This document shows positions 26,101 to 35,638 of a stretch of 64,000 nt of DNA, piece after piece. The notes under the pieces were generated by a model that saw only the letters and a program-made list of their open reading frames with translations, did not search any database and had not been told where the DNA came from. Position 1 is the first letter of the stretch, and the number at the start of each line of letters is the position of its first letter. Made by a program: the position numbers and the translations under genes. The DNA is from Megamerina dolium (taxonomy: Eukaryota > Arthropoda > Insecta > Diptera > Megamerinidae): the NCBI GenBank assembly GCA_963854835.1, contig OY978525.1:121134240-121198239 (forward strand), read 5' to 3'.

Positions 26101-29100
26101 TTCATTTTTTAGTTTTACGCCCAAAACCGGAAACGCCGCTCAAGAGTGAATCGGAAGGAGGTGAATTTGATTGTTTGGCCGATCGTACAGCTGCCATCGA
26201 GGAACAGCGTGTAAGTAGTTCCCATTCCATGGGAGAAAAATCTCCCCCTCTTTTTGATGGTGACCTTAATAATTTTTCACTGGTTCATCTAAAATCAATT
26301 AACATAGCTTAACATTTTATTTAGTGACTGATCGAAACTTTTTGATTTTTCTTTGAAAATAAGAAATATGGCTGCTTCTGAAACTTGAAATTTGAATTAT
26401 CAAGGAGAAAAAAACCATAAAATAGTTTATAAGAACAATAATTTTTGTCGAAAAAGAAAAATCCTTCGATTAGGCACTAGTTTTTTACGTCTGCAATGCA
26501 CTGTATACATTTCACTCAAATTCGTCGAGTGGTTCTTGAATTACAGCAAGCACAAGTCGTGCTCTTCAATATCCATACATAATAATTTATGTGACAGAGA
26601 ATCCAAAAAATGAGAGCGTAAAAATTGAAGAGAGCTGTCAATTGCCTACTGTGTTTCTCAATTTGCAAGTTTCCGTTCGATTACTTTCTGTATATTTTCT
26701 CATATCGTGAGTGTAATTTGTTTTTCTCTCTTAACGATAGAAAGTGATGGTAATTTCAACACAGAGTTGCCGTTTAAATTGAATTGAAAAACCATTCAAG
26801 TTGTACTTAATTGATTTCAAAGGTTCCTATGATGTAAAGAAGTAGTGTAGGAAAAGTATACTTTTTTACAAACAATGCGTATTTTTATAAGAAATGTACT
26901 ATCGAATATCGTGAACAAAACAGAGGCGGTAATCTATGATCGTATTTTGTATAGAACTTATTCACTTGAAAATGGCAACAAAAAAATAAAAACAATAAAA
27001 CGAGAGAGAAATTATGTGTAATTATTAATTTTAATAAACAAGTATTTCAATCTATCCTTTATTTGCATTCCCACAGCACGGTGGTACTATACTTTATGTA
27101 CCCGAATGTACACCTGATGGACGTTATCAACGTGTGCAATGCTATCGTTCTACACCATACTGCTGGTGTGTACATGAGGATACTGGTAAAAACATACCGG
27201 GCACTTCTGTGAAGGACAAACGACCACAATGTGATACTATTTATACGGTAACACGTCCCATGAAAGGTTGCCCAGAACCAAGGAAGACGGCATTTCTAAA
27301 GGAGCTTAAGGAATTCCTAAAATCACAGATACTTGCTAGCACCAATGCAAATGGGTAGGCAATTATGATCAATTTGAATGCTAAATTAAAATTTATGCAA
27401 ATTATATACAATATTTCAGAGCTAATACCACAAATTGGAATTCTGAAGATGAACGTATTGCAACATTAAGTTTCGTTTTACTGGATAAGAATAAGAATAA
27501 ATCATGGGAACGTAAGGAGTGGAAAATGTTTCGAGAATTGGTAACAAATTCAAAGTGAGTTCATTATTGATCTACACAAGTACAGTATTGTGCAAAACTT
27601 AAGCAACTGGCATAGTGCTCTCATTGATTTCAAATTTACTAAAAAATAAAAGCGCTTAGATTGAATGTTTTAATATTTATTTGTTCCTTCATTAAATACA
27701 TAAAAAACAACAACAACAAAAGTTCGGTATTCTTACGAAATTAACTGTAAACAACAAAAAACAAATTATACTCATATTTCATCTGTGCAAAACTTAAGCA
27801 ACTTTTAATATTTTGTGTAGTATCCCTTATTTTTAATTACTGCAGCACACCTTTTGGGCATAGAAGCTACTAATTTCGTTAAATATGATTTATTTATATT
27901 TTCCCATTCAGTTTTGAGGCCTAAAAATAGTTCGTCTTTATTTTTAAAGCGCTTTGAGCCCAAGCCTCGTTTTAAAATTGAAAACAAATTTTCAATAGGA
28001 TTCAAGTCGGGCGATTGTGCCGGCCAATCAAGCACTTGAATCTTATTTGACTGTAGCCAATCCTTCACAAACTTCGATGTGTGTTTCGGATCATTGTCGT
28101 GCTGAAACACCCATCGAAGTGGCATATTCCATTCCGCAAAAGGCAACATTGCAGTTTTTAAGATGTCCTTATACATAAATCTGTCCATTTTGTGGTCAAT
28201 CCTATGCAACGGACCAAGTCCACTCCCCGAAAAACACGCTCACACCATGACGTTCCCTCCTCCATGCTTTACAGTCTTTTTACAGTATCGCGGATTGAGG
28301 CCTTCACCTTTCGCATGTCGAACTCTTATTATTCCGTCTGAATTAAATAAATTTATTTTAACTTCATCACTGAACAGTACGCCAAACCACTTTTTTATGG
28401 ACCAGCCCACGTACTTCTTAGCAAATTCAAGTCTGGAAAAAAAATATATGTTGTTGTTTTTGTTTTGAAGGCATTAAACCAAACATACCTTTTTTTTACA
28501 TGTTTTGGTGTAAGCATTGGTTTCTTTACCGCTTTGTAGCTTTTTAAACCAACTTTAATCAAATGCCTTCTTACTGTGCTTGAATCGACATTTAAATTAA
28601 GAGTATTTACTATATCTTTTGAAGACATGAACGGATTTTTATTAATCAATTTTTTAATTTGAATAGCTTCCCTATAAGAAATTTTTTGGGGTCTTCCTCC
28701 TGAATTTCGATCTGTAACGCTACCAGTTTTTTCAAATAATCGTATCCATCTTGATATCATAGATTTGTTGATATTAAATGATTTTGCAATGTCATTCTGT
28801 GGTTTTCCTTCCTTAAATAACGATATAACCTTCATCTTAAATTGATGACTATAACGGACACGTTGCATTTTGGATTTCAATATGTTTGAAAGAATTGTGT
28901 GCTAAGAAAGACTTTTTTGTACTGAGTTAGATCAATGTTAATGCACAAAGCAGAAAAAACTCCGAAAAAGATCCATTATTTTCTGAACAAAGAAATATCG
29001 AACACCTTTGCACTCCGAGTTGCTTAAGTTTTGCACAGATGAAATATGAGTATAATTTATTTTTTGTTGTTTACAGTTAATTTCGTAAGAATACCGAACT

Positions 29101-29568
29101 TTTATTGTTGTTGTTTTTTATGTATTTAATGAAGGAACAAATAAATATTAAAACATTCAATCTAAGCGCTTTTATTTTTTAGTAAATTTGAAATCAATGA
29201 GACCACTATGCCAGTTGCTTAAGTTTTGCACAATACTGTATATGTACCTGTTATATACTAGAAATATATATTTGCAGAACGTTACGTAAATGTGGTAAAA
29301 AGATGCCACGCTACTGTGATGTGAATAGTGATAAAAAGATAACACTGTCGGAGTGGTTGAACTGTCTACAGGCACAACATATGGAAATTCCAACAACAAC
29401 CACCACAACTCCAAAATTACAGAATTCAACAGGTAGATTGTCATTGGAAAAAATGTATATATTTTTTCTAACTTCCGTGATGCAATATTTACAGACACTG
29501 CTTCAGCAACATCAAAGCCATCAAAACTAATCGGTTCGAATCCATTAGAGCAGTATCTTAAAGATTAA
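11139..29568 (+). CDS. magu: SMOC-family secreted calcium-binding protein (magu/pentagone orthologue)
   Basis: Ten coding exons: 11139-11231, 22700-22856, 22947-23458, 23535-23649, 25228-25653, 26113-26210, 27077-27354, 27420-27554, 29278-29432, 29495-29568. All junctions are GT..AG and phases match, giving 680 codons. Exon 1 encodes a signal peptide (hydrophobic LLLLTIF). Exon 2 is a six-cysteine Kazal/follistatin domain (VCGTDDQTYPTRC). Exon 3 is a thyroglobulin type-1 domain with QC and CWC. An EF-hand pair follows (loops beginning DVNFNQ and DIDNDD), then an Asn/His/Asp-rich linker (exon 5), a second thyroglobulin domain (CWCV) and a second EF-hand pair (DKNKNK, DVNSDK). This is the SMOC order with an extra EC-like unit. 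Drosophila Magu is known to bind the glypican Dally and widen the Dpp gradient. Exon 1 is joined by phase and signal-peptide logic across an 11.5 kb intron, so it is the least certain part. Confidence 0.9.
12816..15464 (-). CDS. Jockey-clade ORF2: endonuclease-reverse transcriptase
   Basis: This 882-aa enzyme nicks target DNA and copies the element RNA. The APE endonuclease shows HWNANGL (about residue 8), MISETHF (about 34), AGDFNAKHTHWGS (about 136) and SSDHSPT (about 210). The reverse transcriptase shows SPGPDKITG, YRPISLLPLLSK, FGFRKQHGTIEQ, LDITQAFDKVWHDGL, GVPQGSVLGPLLY and catalytic FADD. The C-terminus has the thumb region typical of Jockey elements and no RNase H. Its ATG overlaps the ORF1 stop codon in the four bases ATGA (15461-15464), which suggests termination-reinitiation coupling. 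No internal stop is present. Confidence 0.95.
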   Translation of the reverse strand: MSCLKICHWNANGLSQHRLELIQFLESSQIDIMMISETHFTDKNCYQIPYYKLYTTNHPHGKARGGTAILIKSRIKHHVLEDFSSVYLQATSICLEEYISKLVISAIYCPPRYSITEQQYKEFFSTLGSKFLVAGDFNAKHTHWGSRLITPKGKRLCSIITNHGYDVISNGQPTYWPTDKRKIPDLIDFGVAKGLQMENISTECNYDLSSDHSPTVISIKSPSPQSNCVRKKIDWLKFKKYINSHLPLSTVLRNGHDVDSALEKFNQLLSLALSSATCTKVCKQSNYSPYTPADIELLVRQKRRLRRQWQEFRSPNLKTQLQHCTRKLKQALKNKNNKELEEHIAKLTPGEASDYSLWKSAKKSNRPILTDSPIRLSDGNWARSNCEKGLAFANHLKSVFTPNPPSSQSSLPILTSQPCSITLKIKKKDIFKAIYKDLNPKKSPGPDKITGKMIKELPPASVIHLMHIFNAILRIKHYPKCWKTSKIIMIAKPGKDPTKVASYRPISLLPLLSKVFEKLLVMNITPFINLNQLIPQHQFGFRKQHGTIEQVHRIVTLIRNTFEEKKYCSAVFLDITQAFDKVWHDGLIYKLKLLLPANVSSLLSSYLTKRQFLVHHKDYTTNPLDIHAGVPQGSVLGPLLYLLYTSDMPNNNYTFISTFADDTAILCSRSNPIEATKLLQTHVDSLEIWLAKWRIKVNESKSVHVTFTLRLDTCPPLKINGQSVPQCSSTKYLGIHLDRRLTWKNHIEAKKTQIKLKMNQLWWLLHKRSKLNLEYKVLLYKAILKPIWTYGIQFWGTASPSNIEKLQRIQSKCLRIIVNAPWYMRNVNIHRDLNVSTISEEVAMSCRSYIQKLHNHPNPLARQLLLSKGHRRLKRKDTLNML
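15461..17074 (-). CDS. Jockey-clade ORF1: gag-like RNA-binding protein
   Basis: This 537-aa protein binds element RNA in the RNP. The first roughly 190 residues are Ser/Thr/Asn-rich and probably disordered. A PRE_C2HC-like region follows (about residues 260-340). Three zinc-knuckle-like Cys/His clusters then follow (CSNCQEYGHTKTYC, CVICGDLHKSNIC, CSNCGGNHTANYRGC; about residues 358-420). The Gln/Met-rich tail could form a coiled coil. The start is the first ATG of the frame. It is intact and overlaps ORF2 by four bases. Confidence 0.92.
   Translation of the reverse strand: MSVQRSPLRQRQSPINVCVNNNLQSPAQTPPISALSNKTVDTHCTSESNSANLLPAHIKNSSNFATTINTDKKNNLFYRDILSPSIPWSVQCASPAVTPTATTSKQSNNGTSTEVHDPVVKATSAMTNKEPVAVQTGIDRYITVVKRKRSPQNSKQMNSTKIQKQNTVPISSENRYALLSGDESDENIISKKNFKPPPIFLRERNSDKLISRITSLIGPKNFHVVPIRKGQIEETKVQIYSETHYRKVIAEFDAVKKNYYTYQLKSSKGLIVVLKGVEPNVDINEIKLALQEEGFQAKTVFNILNKSNIPQPLYRIELQPETKPLKKGEVHPIYKIRYLLHRKITIEEPHKRTGPPQCSNCQEYGHTKTYCTLPAVCVICGDLHKSNICPKSKGDASMKKCSNCGGNHTANYRGCPVYTTLKLNFSASNQPLKPVEQTQIANSSKRQNIDATQFFSAIPNKNQTNSYAGVLKQNPHQQSNVNNEQKHSLPTQQPSTLEHLLQTLIQNMNQFMNSMQTMMQEMMKNQSMLLQTLLSRP
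17705..17866 (-). repeat. Short retroposon-like repeat, inverted relative to the 52.6 kb copy
   Basis: The reverse complement matches 52607-52760 over most of its length. Shared landmarks are GTCACAAGGGTTCTGC, AAAATAAGTAGGT, ACACGCACA(A/G)CAGTA, GGAAGAGAAGCTCGGCCAA and an A/T-rich tail ending ACATATTT. It lies in magu intron 1. No clear target duplication was found for this copy. Confidence 0.65.
17867..22699. other. Remainder of magu intron 1
   Basis: No coding exon or recognisable protein is seen on either strand. It contains GAT repeats (about 19213-19235), CAA repeats (21909-21925), an imperfect inverted-repeat unit (20200-20720) and a branch/acceptor region ending TTTCTACAG at 22699. 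Regulatory elements are likely in an intron this long, but none can be identified by reading. Confidence 0.5.
20200..20720. repeat. Imperfect inverted-repeat (MITE-like) unit
   Basis: The left arm (about 20200-20312) carries GTTCAAACGTTCTTGGAACAA and TTCTTAACCCTTTTGGAACC. The right arm (about 20629-20720) carries their diverged inverse, with GGTTCTAAAAGGGTAAGAA and CCAGAACGTTTCAACAC. No coding capacity is seen in between. It is probably a decayed non-autonomous DNA transposon. Confidence 0.5.
24551..25033 (-). mobile_element. mariner-like deletion derivative in magu intron 4
   Basis: The termini are inverted and bounded by TA: the left reads TACAAGGTGCATTCCAAAGT and the right, reversed, TACAAGGTGTGTCCCAAAGT. 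On the minus strand a 111-codon open stretch (24624-24959) matches the C-terminal third of a mariner transposase, with APSHRS, the DD34D-type YSPDIAPCDFYLF box and HLPMKGKHY. The N-terminal DNA-binding part is missing, so it is non-autonomous. It sits in the intron between exons 4 and 5, antisense to magu. Confidence 0.8.
27583..29238 (-). mobile_element. Tc1-family element with 220-bp IR/DR termini
   Basis: This 1656-bp element is flanked by TA (27581-27582 and 29239-29240). Its terminal inverted repeats (27583-27802 and 29019-29238) are about 220 bp each and nearly identical. Each holds two copies of GTGCAAAACTTAAGCAAC, one near the tip and one at the inner end, the IR/DR layout known from Sleeping Beauty-like Tc1 elements. 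The interior encodes a DD34E transposase on the minus strand. It lies in magu intron 8 and is antisense. Confidence 0.93.
27805..28868 (-). pseudogene. Tc1 DD34E transposase with one in-frame stop
   Basis: This enzyme cuts and rejoins the element at TA sites. The start is the ATG at 28868 (MQRVRYSHQFK). The N-terminal paired-like helix-turn-helix region is in 28489-28868. A 56-nt GT..AG intron (28433-28488, GTATGT..TTTCCAG) joins it in phase to 27805-28432, giving 336 codons including the stop. Catalytic residues are visible: D in LFSDEVK, D in FQHDNDPKH and, 34 residues later, E in NPIENLF. Codon 191 (28240-28242) is TGA where the family normally has Trp (MVW). Everything else is open, so the copy is recently dead, or readthrough would be needed. 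The intron is inferred from splice signals and frame restoration. Confidence 0.85.
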
Positions 29569-31513
29569 TGTGTGCATGTATGCGTATAAATATATTGAGA
29601 TGTGATTTTTTTTATACATGACTCATCATCCTGAGCGTTCGTTGGTGACGTAAGGATTTGGAATATGTTGATCAACTCGTATTTAACCTATTATTACATA
29701 AGTAGTATGTACAGAGCTGTAAAATACTATATTCTGCATTCGGGCATCAAATTTATCAAAGTTAATATTCACAGTTGACCATTTTTATGTACATGGAATT
29801 TTATGACGACTCGGAATAGAATATTTTTCTTCATATTGTGCAGCTATATACAAGTTTTAAACAGTCAAAGCCCCAATACCCATTTTATTGTAATTAAAAA
29901 TTTTTTCTTGTTAAAGTAAGAATCTGTTTCTCAAAAAATTGCAGTATTTTCTGCCTTAAATTTACTTTCTTTACATTCATGATGTGCAATAGAATTGAAT
30001 CGATTTCATCATCCAGTTGTTTATACATAATATTTGATGCTATTCGAGTTCAAGGTTCAAGGTCAAGTTCAAGAATCTGCAAGATTGCATATATGTATGT
30101 AATAAGAACAGTGGCTTTTTATTGCTACAAAGTTTTTTTCTAATTTTAAATTATTTTGGTAGACACCTTGCAAAAATTGCTTGGCATATACACTTGATAA
30201 ACTCTTCAGCTCTGCTTTTATCCACATATCGCTCATTTGCTGCAAGACCGGCATAAGTCAAAAAAATCGATTTTCCATAAAACGCGTTAGAAGTTTTCAA
30301 CTGACTCCAACCGTACACGGAAAACACGGAAAAAATTCTATTCTCAAGCGGAGCATATAAGAGGTATTCATATGAATTTTTCACTCAACATGAAGTATGA
30401 TATAACGAACAATTCTGCAGCATTAACTCAAAAATCACGTTTTTTGATTTATGCCGGTCTTGCAGCAAATGAGCGATATGCTCATATCCGTATGCCGATG
30501 GAATGCACGTAATTTCGACTTCATATCTGCGACTGCGAAAATTGTTTGGGTAGTAATTTTTGCTACAATTCACACTAACATTTATATGATATAGAATAAT
30601 TGATTGCAATTAAATTGGTTGTGGTCATCAAATGATTACAGTATTTTATAGCTCTGCGATGATTAATAATTGCCCCCGCCTTAATTAATATATACGAATT
30701 TATTTTGATTTCGATTTAACATATACATGTATGCAAATAAGGGAATACGAATCGCCATGCTACACAAATAGCATGTTAGACAACGAAAAAGAGATTGTGC
30801 TATGCTATTACAATTTCAATATTTTCGTTTGTATGGGCATTTTAACAATAAAATTGTAAAATTGCACAAAATATGAAAATCTACAATTTAATTTACAATT
30901 CTTTCATATATTGCATTAAGCTTATCTACTTATACTACATTATATATTCTATTTACTTGTATGTAATATAAATGTATCTATTATTTTTTATATACATCAT
31001 TACATATACATATATGTAAGATTAATCCGTTATGCCTTTACAGATTTTCATTAAGCTAATATATTGTATTTCTAGTTTATTACTGTACATATTTGTTTAA
31101 TTTTAAGTACATACATAACCAGGTATGTAGGTGTGTATATCACAGCAACAAGAACAACATGCATATAATCAGCTAGTTGCATAAGAATAAATGAAAATTA
31201 CACATTTTACATACATATTTAAATTTTCGTTTTAAATTCTTAAATTTATTTATTTGCATACATAAGTATTTAAAAATTTCATCAGGTTTAAGGTAAAAAA
31301 ACTACAATTTTTTCTTATAATAAAAATAGAAAGTATGAATAAATATTTTAATTTAACATGATTCGTCGCATATTTTCACAAAAAAATTGGTAATTTAGTA
31401 TCAGAAGATACTGACCAAACCAAATTCTGAATGCACATATGAGTCATATTTCTTAGTCTTCATATACTTATTCAAATGATCAATAGAATTTATTTTCTCT
31501 TATATTACTGTAA
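29569..31513. other. Convergent intergenic region, magu 3' to PIG-N 3'
   Basis: It holds the 3' UTRs of both genes, AT-rich sequence and an inverted repeat pair (30226-30479). No further gene is seen. Confidence 0.6.
30226..30479. repeat. 49-bp inverted repeat pair
   Basis: Positions 30226-30274 and 30431-30479 are nearly exact reverse complements, separated by about 156 bp. The core shared by both is ATATCGCTCATTTGCTGCAA followed by GACCGGCATAA. A transcript would form a long stem. It could be a small foldback element or the ends of a MITE. Confidence 0.7.
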
Positions 31514-34275
31514 TTACTTCAGTTTAAATGAATGCAACATTTTCATGTCATTTATCCTTAAGAATACTTTGGCCACACAAGTGAGGAGTAATAGAATTAC
31601 CGTAGTCACTTGCATAATAACAAAATGCGATATAGAAGTGCCAATTTCAAGCCACGACCCATGGTTACGTACAAAAAATAGAAAATTTAAACCCATCACA
31701 TCGCTTATTAAGAGCAGACAAATGAATATTTGTCGTTCATACGCCCGGGCAAACGAAGATATACCAAAAATTATGCTTATATTCATAACAACTGGAATGA
31801 TCAGTTTGAGTATGACTAAAGTCATTATGACGAATGGAGAGAATGTGGTGATGAAGCAACGTATAATATTGGGATCAAACGAACTAACCGATGCAATGTT
31901 TCCAGTGCCAAAGAATGAGAAGAATGCATACAATAGTATGGTGAAGGCCAAACGAAACGATGTTAGCAGTTGTGTGGTGTGATTGCTGCTGTTTCTGTTG
32001 CCTAACGACATCACTGAGATGGGCTTGTCAAGTTGCGCACACATTCGTGATTCTTCTGCTGAGAGGTTGAGAACCAGCTCTGAGGCAAGCATTACCACAA
32101 ATAGCGATTCATAGGATATACAGAAGAGACAATAAAGTGTTGACAGATTAAAGAGTATTAACTCGACACGATGTTTGAGCGAGATATCAGGATTGTGTAA
32201 AACTATTGCAGCAATGCTGTACACCAGGTAACACCATGAGAGTATTTGTGAAATAATTGAAATGCCCATTTGATAAGAATGCTGATACAAGCACAGCGTT
32301 GCATTCAATAAACAAATGATAGCAAAGAGTTTTGCATGCCAGCTGAGTCGTGATTTAACAATAATAAAAGGACGTGCCATCGTAAAGAATGCACCTAACA
32401 AGAAGAGTGGCGTATTTGTGTAGCCCACAGATGGTGGCAGCAGTGGAAATGTCGCAAGTGCGACAACCAAAAGGAGCCAAACATAAAAACGAATATCTTT
32501 ATTTGCAAACTGACGATAGTTATTAACAAAAGCAAATAGTAAGAAACCAAATGCGATCAGTTTGCGTTCAAAAAATGAAAACACCAAAAATTCGGCGCAT
32601 AGTATGAACGCAACTATGGGTAACAAAGATGATGTGAAAATACTTTTACTGATTGCGAATATATCAACACCATTTTGGACAATAAGCAGCATCATCATGA
32701 AAGCAGGTAGTGCTAGGTAGAAAGTGATGTCGAAAGAGATGCGTTGCATTATTCCAAACGTGGTCAATAATAGCGCCAATATGCATAGAATAGTGGAAAA
32801 GCGTTTGCGTCTTCTTCGATCAAGGCTACGACTATCGTGTTTCGGTCTCGTTAGCATCAATTGCAAGAGGTAAATTATCCATCCGATAAATGTAGCACTT
32901 GTACTTAACAATAGAGCATTACTGTAGTAACTGTGATAATAATCGATACCTTCTAGAGCGATGCGCATTATTGAGTAACTGGATTGTGTAGCTGATGCAT
33001 AATCATGACTTGAATAGAAATTATCGATGGCCCTTTTATACGATGCTATCCGATGAAAATCGAGTTTTTCAAATTTGCGCAAATAATCTGAGAAGAAACC
33101 ACGCTGATGTTGGTGTAATAATTTTTGAAATTGTTCCAATATTTGCAGGGCGTTACTGTGCACAGCGCGTGCTTCATATTCAGCGGAAACATTCAGAAAA
33201 CTCATTGGTAATATACCAAAATTATTCATGGGCGGTGGTAGACCCAACAATGCTGACATAAGTGGTGTCAACTGTGCTTGTTCAAGTTCATGCAGTGGTA
33301 AATTTGCATGACCATTTGCAGCGAATGTTTTGTCATAATTCGGTGCTTGTTTGTTGATGCCAGCTCCCCAAAGAAAGAATGGTGTTTCCGTTTCAAGTGG
33401 ATCACCAGCACCATGAGATCCTAAAACACGGTTAAGGCACGAATTAATATGCTAATTCGCGATGTACTCGTAAATCATTTCTAATGCTTACCTGTGTTTG
33501 ACATGCCATGATCAGACGTGAGCACATATGCAGTGCGACCATCTGGGAAAATTTTTTCAAAATACTCATAAATATCCAATATACCTTGGTCAGTGTTGTG
33601 TAGATTTTCCAAAAATAATGGTGAGCCAGGTTTGTGTATGTGTCCCGCTGAATCCAAACCCAAAAGATGTAAAAAGAATACTATATGTTGCTGTTGTCGC
33701 AGCTCTGTCCCCTTGCGACTTAATAGCAGTCGAACTCGTTCGAAAACCCATTCGTCCAATGCAAACGTTTTGTTGCGACCCGAAAAGTCCAAATCGTGAT
33801 TGTATGCATCGACGAAGAGCCGTTTCTCGTCACTTACACGTGCGAATATATGCAATACATCGTTAGCGCCCCAAGCATAGGTGTGGCTGCTTCGATTGAA
33901 GAGTGTATCAAAATCAATGGGATTCTCTTTCCAGCCACGCGTAACTGCAGACGGATCCTCGTACAAACCAGCAATTAGGGCAATGTGACCAGGTCGAGAT
34001 TCGGTGGGCACACGTGTATGAGAGATACCAACTAACCCACCAGGACCAGGACGCGTAAATAAGGAACTTATTTTAGGAATGTCACTACAATTGTTCTGAA
34101 AAAATGACTCTGCACGCAATCCATCGGTCACAATCAAAACCAAACGATTCGCTGGTGGTTCGCCGAATATCAGCGATTGTGGTTCTAAGCCTTTTATAAT
34201 CGGTGACCGAAAGTATATCACAAATATTGATCCCAACAACAACAAATGCACAATTAATGCATTTATTATCCACAT
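31514..34275 (-). CDS. PIG-N: GPI ethanolamine phosphate transferase 1 (PIG-N)
   Basis: Two exons, 33492-34275 and 31514-33420, with a 71-nt GT..AG intron; 897 codons give 896 aa, close to human PIGN (931). The enzyme adds ethanolamine phosphate to the first mannose of the GPI precursor in the ER. The start is the ATG opening MWIINALIVHLLLL, an N-terminal membrane anchor. The lumenal alkaline-phosphatase-like domain shows VTDGLRAESFF (metal ligand D), TRVPTESRPGHIALIAGLYEDPSAVTRGW (nucleophile Thr region, quoted in two parts: TRVPTESRPGH, then IALIAGLYEDPSAV) and TSDHGMSNTGSHG (metal ligands D/H). PAPLMT-like APLM-region and GILP match the PIGN family. The C-terminal half has many hydrophobic spans, as expected of the multi-pass PigN domain. 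It is convergent with magu. An upstream GTG in frame is not used. Confidence 0.95.
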
Positions 34276-35638
34276 TGTGGAAAACACATTCACTCGCTTT
34301 AATTCAACTATAATTTCTTAGTACACATAATATCGTAAAAATCAGCTGTTTCTCAAATAAACATACGATATTAGTAATCAGCTGATAAGAAGTGTTGTAA
34401 AGCACATACAATTAATTTATAAGGTTATTTTTAATACATTTACTGTTTATTATCAGTGGTGTATTCATCGTAATTCAATCTTACTTCCGCTGTCACTAGG
34501 TTTTGTGAAGGACAAATGAGAAAAATGAGTACATATTGGCCTGCAGTTATAGTAAAAATTAAAATCATCTTTAATATCAGTACTTTGACAAACTTTTACA
34601 TGGGGAAATATGTATGCATGTTAAATTAGTCGATCCTTAATAAAAAATTTTCCCAATTTGACCATAATTACGGACTACTCCCTTTAAATATAGATTTACG
34701 TCATAATAAATAATATATTCTAATTGATAGTCATTTTGGTCGTCGGTAAAATAAAACAAATTTATTTTTTGCATTTTTAGAAACATTTTTAATTCTAAAA
34801 AGCTGCGTGTAGTCATTCTAAAAGCTACAAAGTATACTTTTTATATTTATTTATTTGTAGATGATGATGTACATCACATTCGGTGTTCTAACAAACAAGT
34901 GCATTTTATATCTATTCGAGTGTAACACATACAAATAAGACTCTTTGATATATTATATATTCGACCAGTTCTCACTTACTTTCAATAAACAAATTATTTG
35001 TGTAAAGTTTTAATTTAGGTATGTGATAAAAAATTTGCATTTCAATTTGATTTGCAAAAGCATTCATTTCAGTAACATACAAAAGGAATCGTTCAAATTT
35101 TATGATATAAAGTGAGATACATAATTCGATGCAACAAAAAAAAAAATTTCATGTAACCATTGTCGTTCAACTTGTTTTGAGAGAAAGGTACTAGAGTCCA
35201 AATAATATTAGCAATACTAGGCCGTAGGTCAATTGATCAGTGAATTTTTTCAAACATTGCCCACCTAGCTTCCAGCAGGCAATTCGTAACAATTTCATTA
35301 GTGTGACAGTAAATATGCCAGTATATGTGACAGTAAATATGCCCATTATAAAAGTGCGGACGCAGGGTTGCATTTAGATTTTGCTGATTTAACGCCGAAA
35401 ATTCGGCTTTCATTCAAAATTTGCTAGTCATTTTTGCATGGCGAAAAAATTCGAATATTCGTTTTTATAAACATGGTATTGTAGAAATCTGAACACATAT
35501 CCATGTATGGTGAAAATACATTTATATGAAGTGGTTATGTGGTTGGTTTTTATGTGATAATTCGACTATATCATAGTCGTATTTGATTTCCGTTATTTTG
35601 ATATTTGCCAAGAAAATATATCTCCTGTTCCCAATTAA
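34276..35638. other. PIG-N promoter side and 3' flank of the next minus-strand gene
   Basis: No gene is seen. It includes a 17-bp direct repeat, GTGACAGTAAATATGCC, twice near 35302-35343. The PIG-N promoter should lie just above 34276. Confidence 0.5.

Noticed and set aside
27805..28880. Two independent small genes on the minus strand
   Set aside because: They are the two halves of one Tc1 transposase separated by an intron and a stop codon.
34276..34293. Upstream extension of PIG-N to 34293
   Set aside because: That frame begins with GTG; the first ATG (34275) gives the expected membrane anchor of the family.
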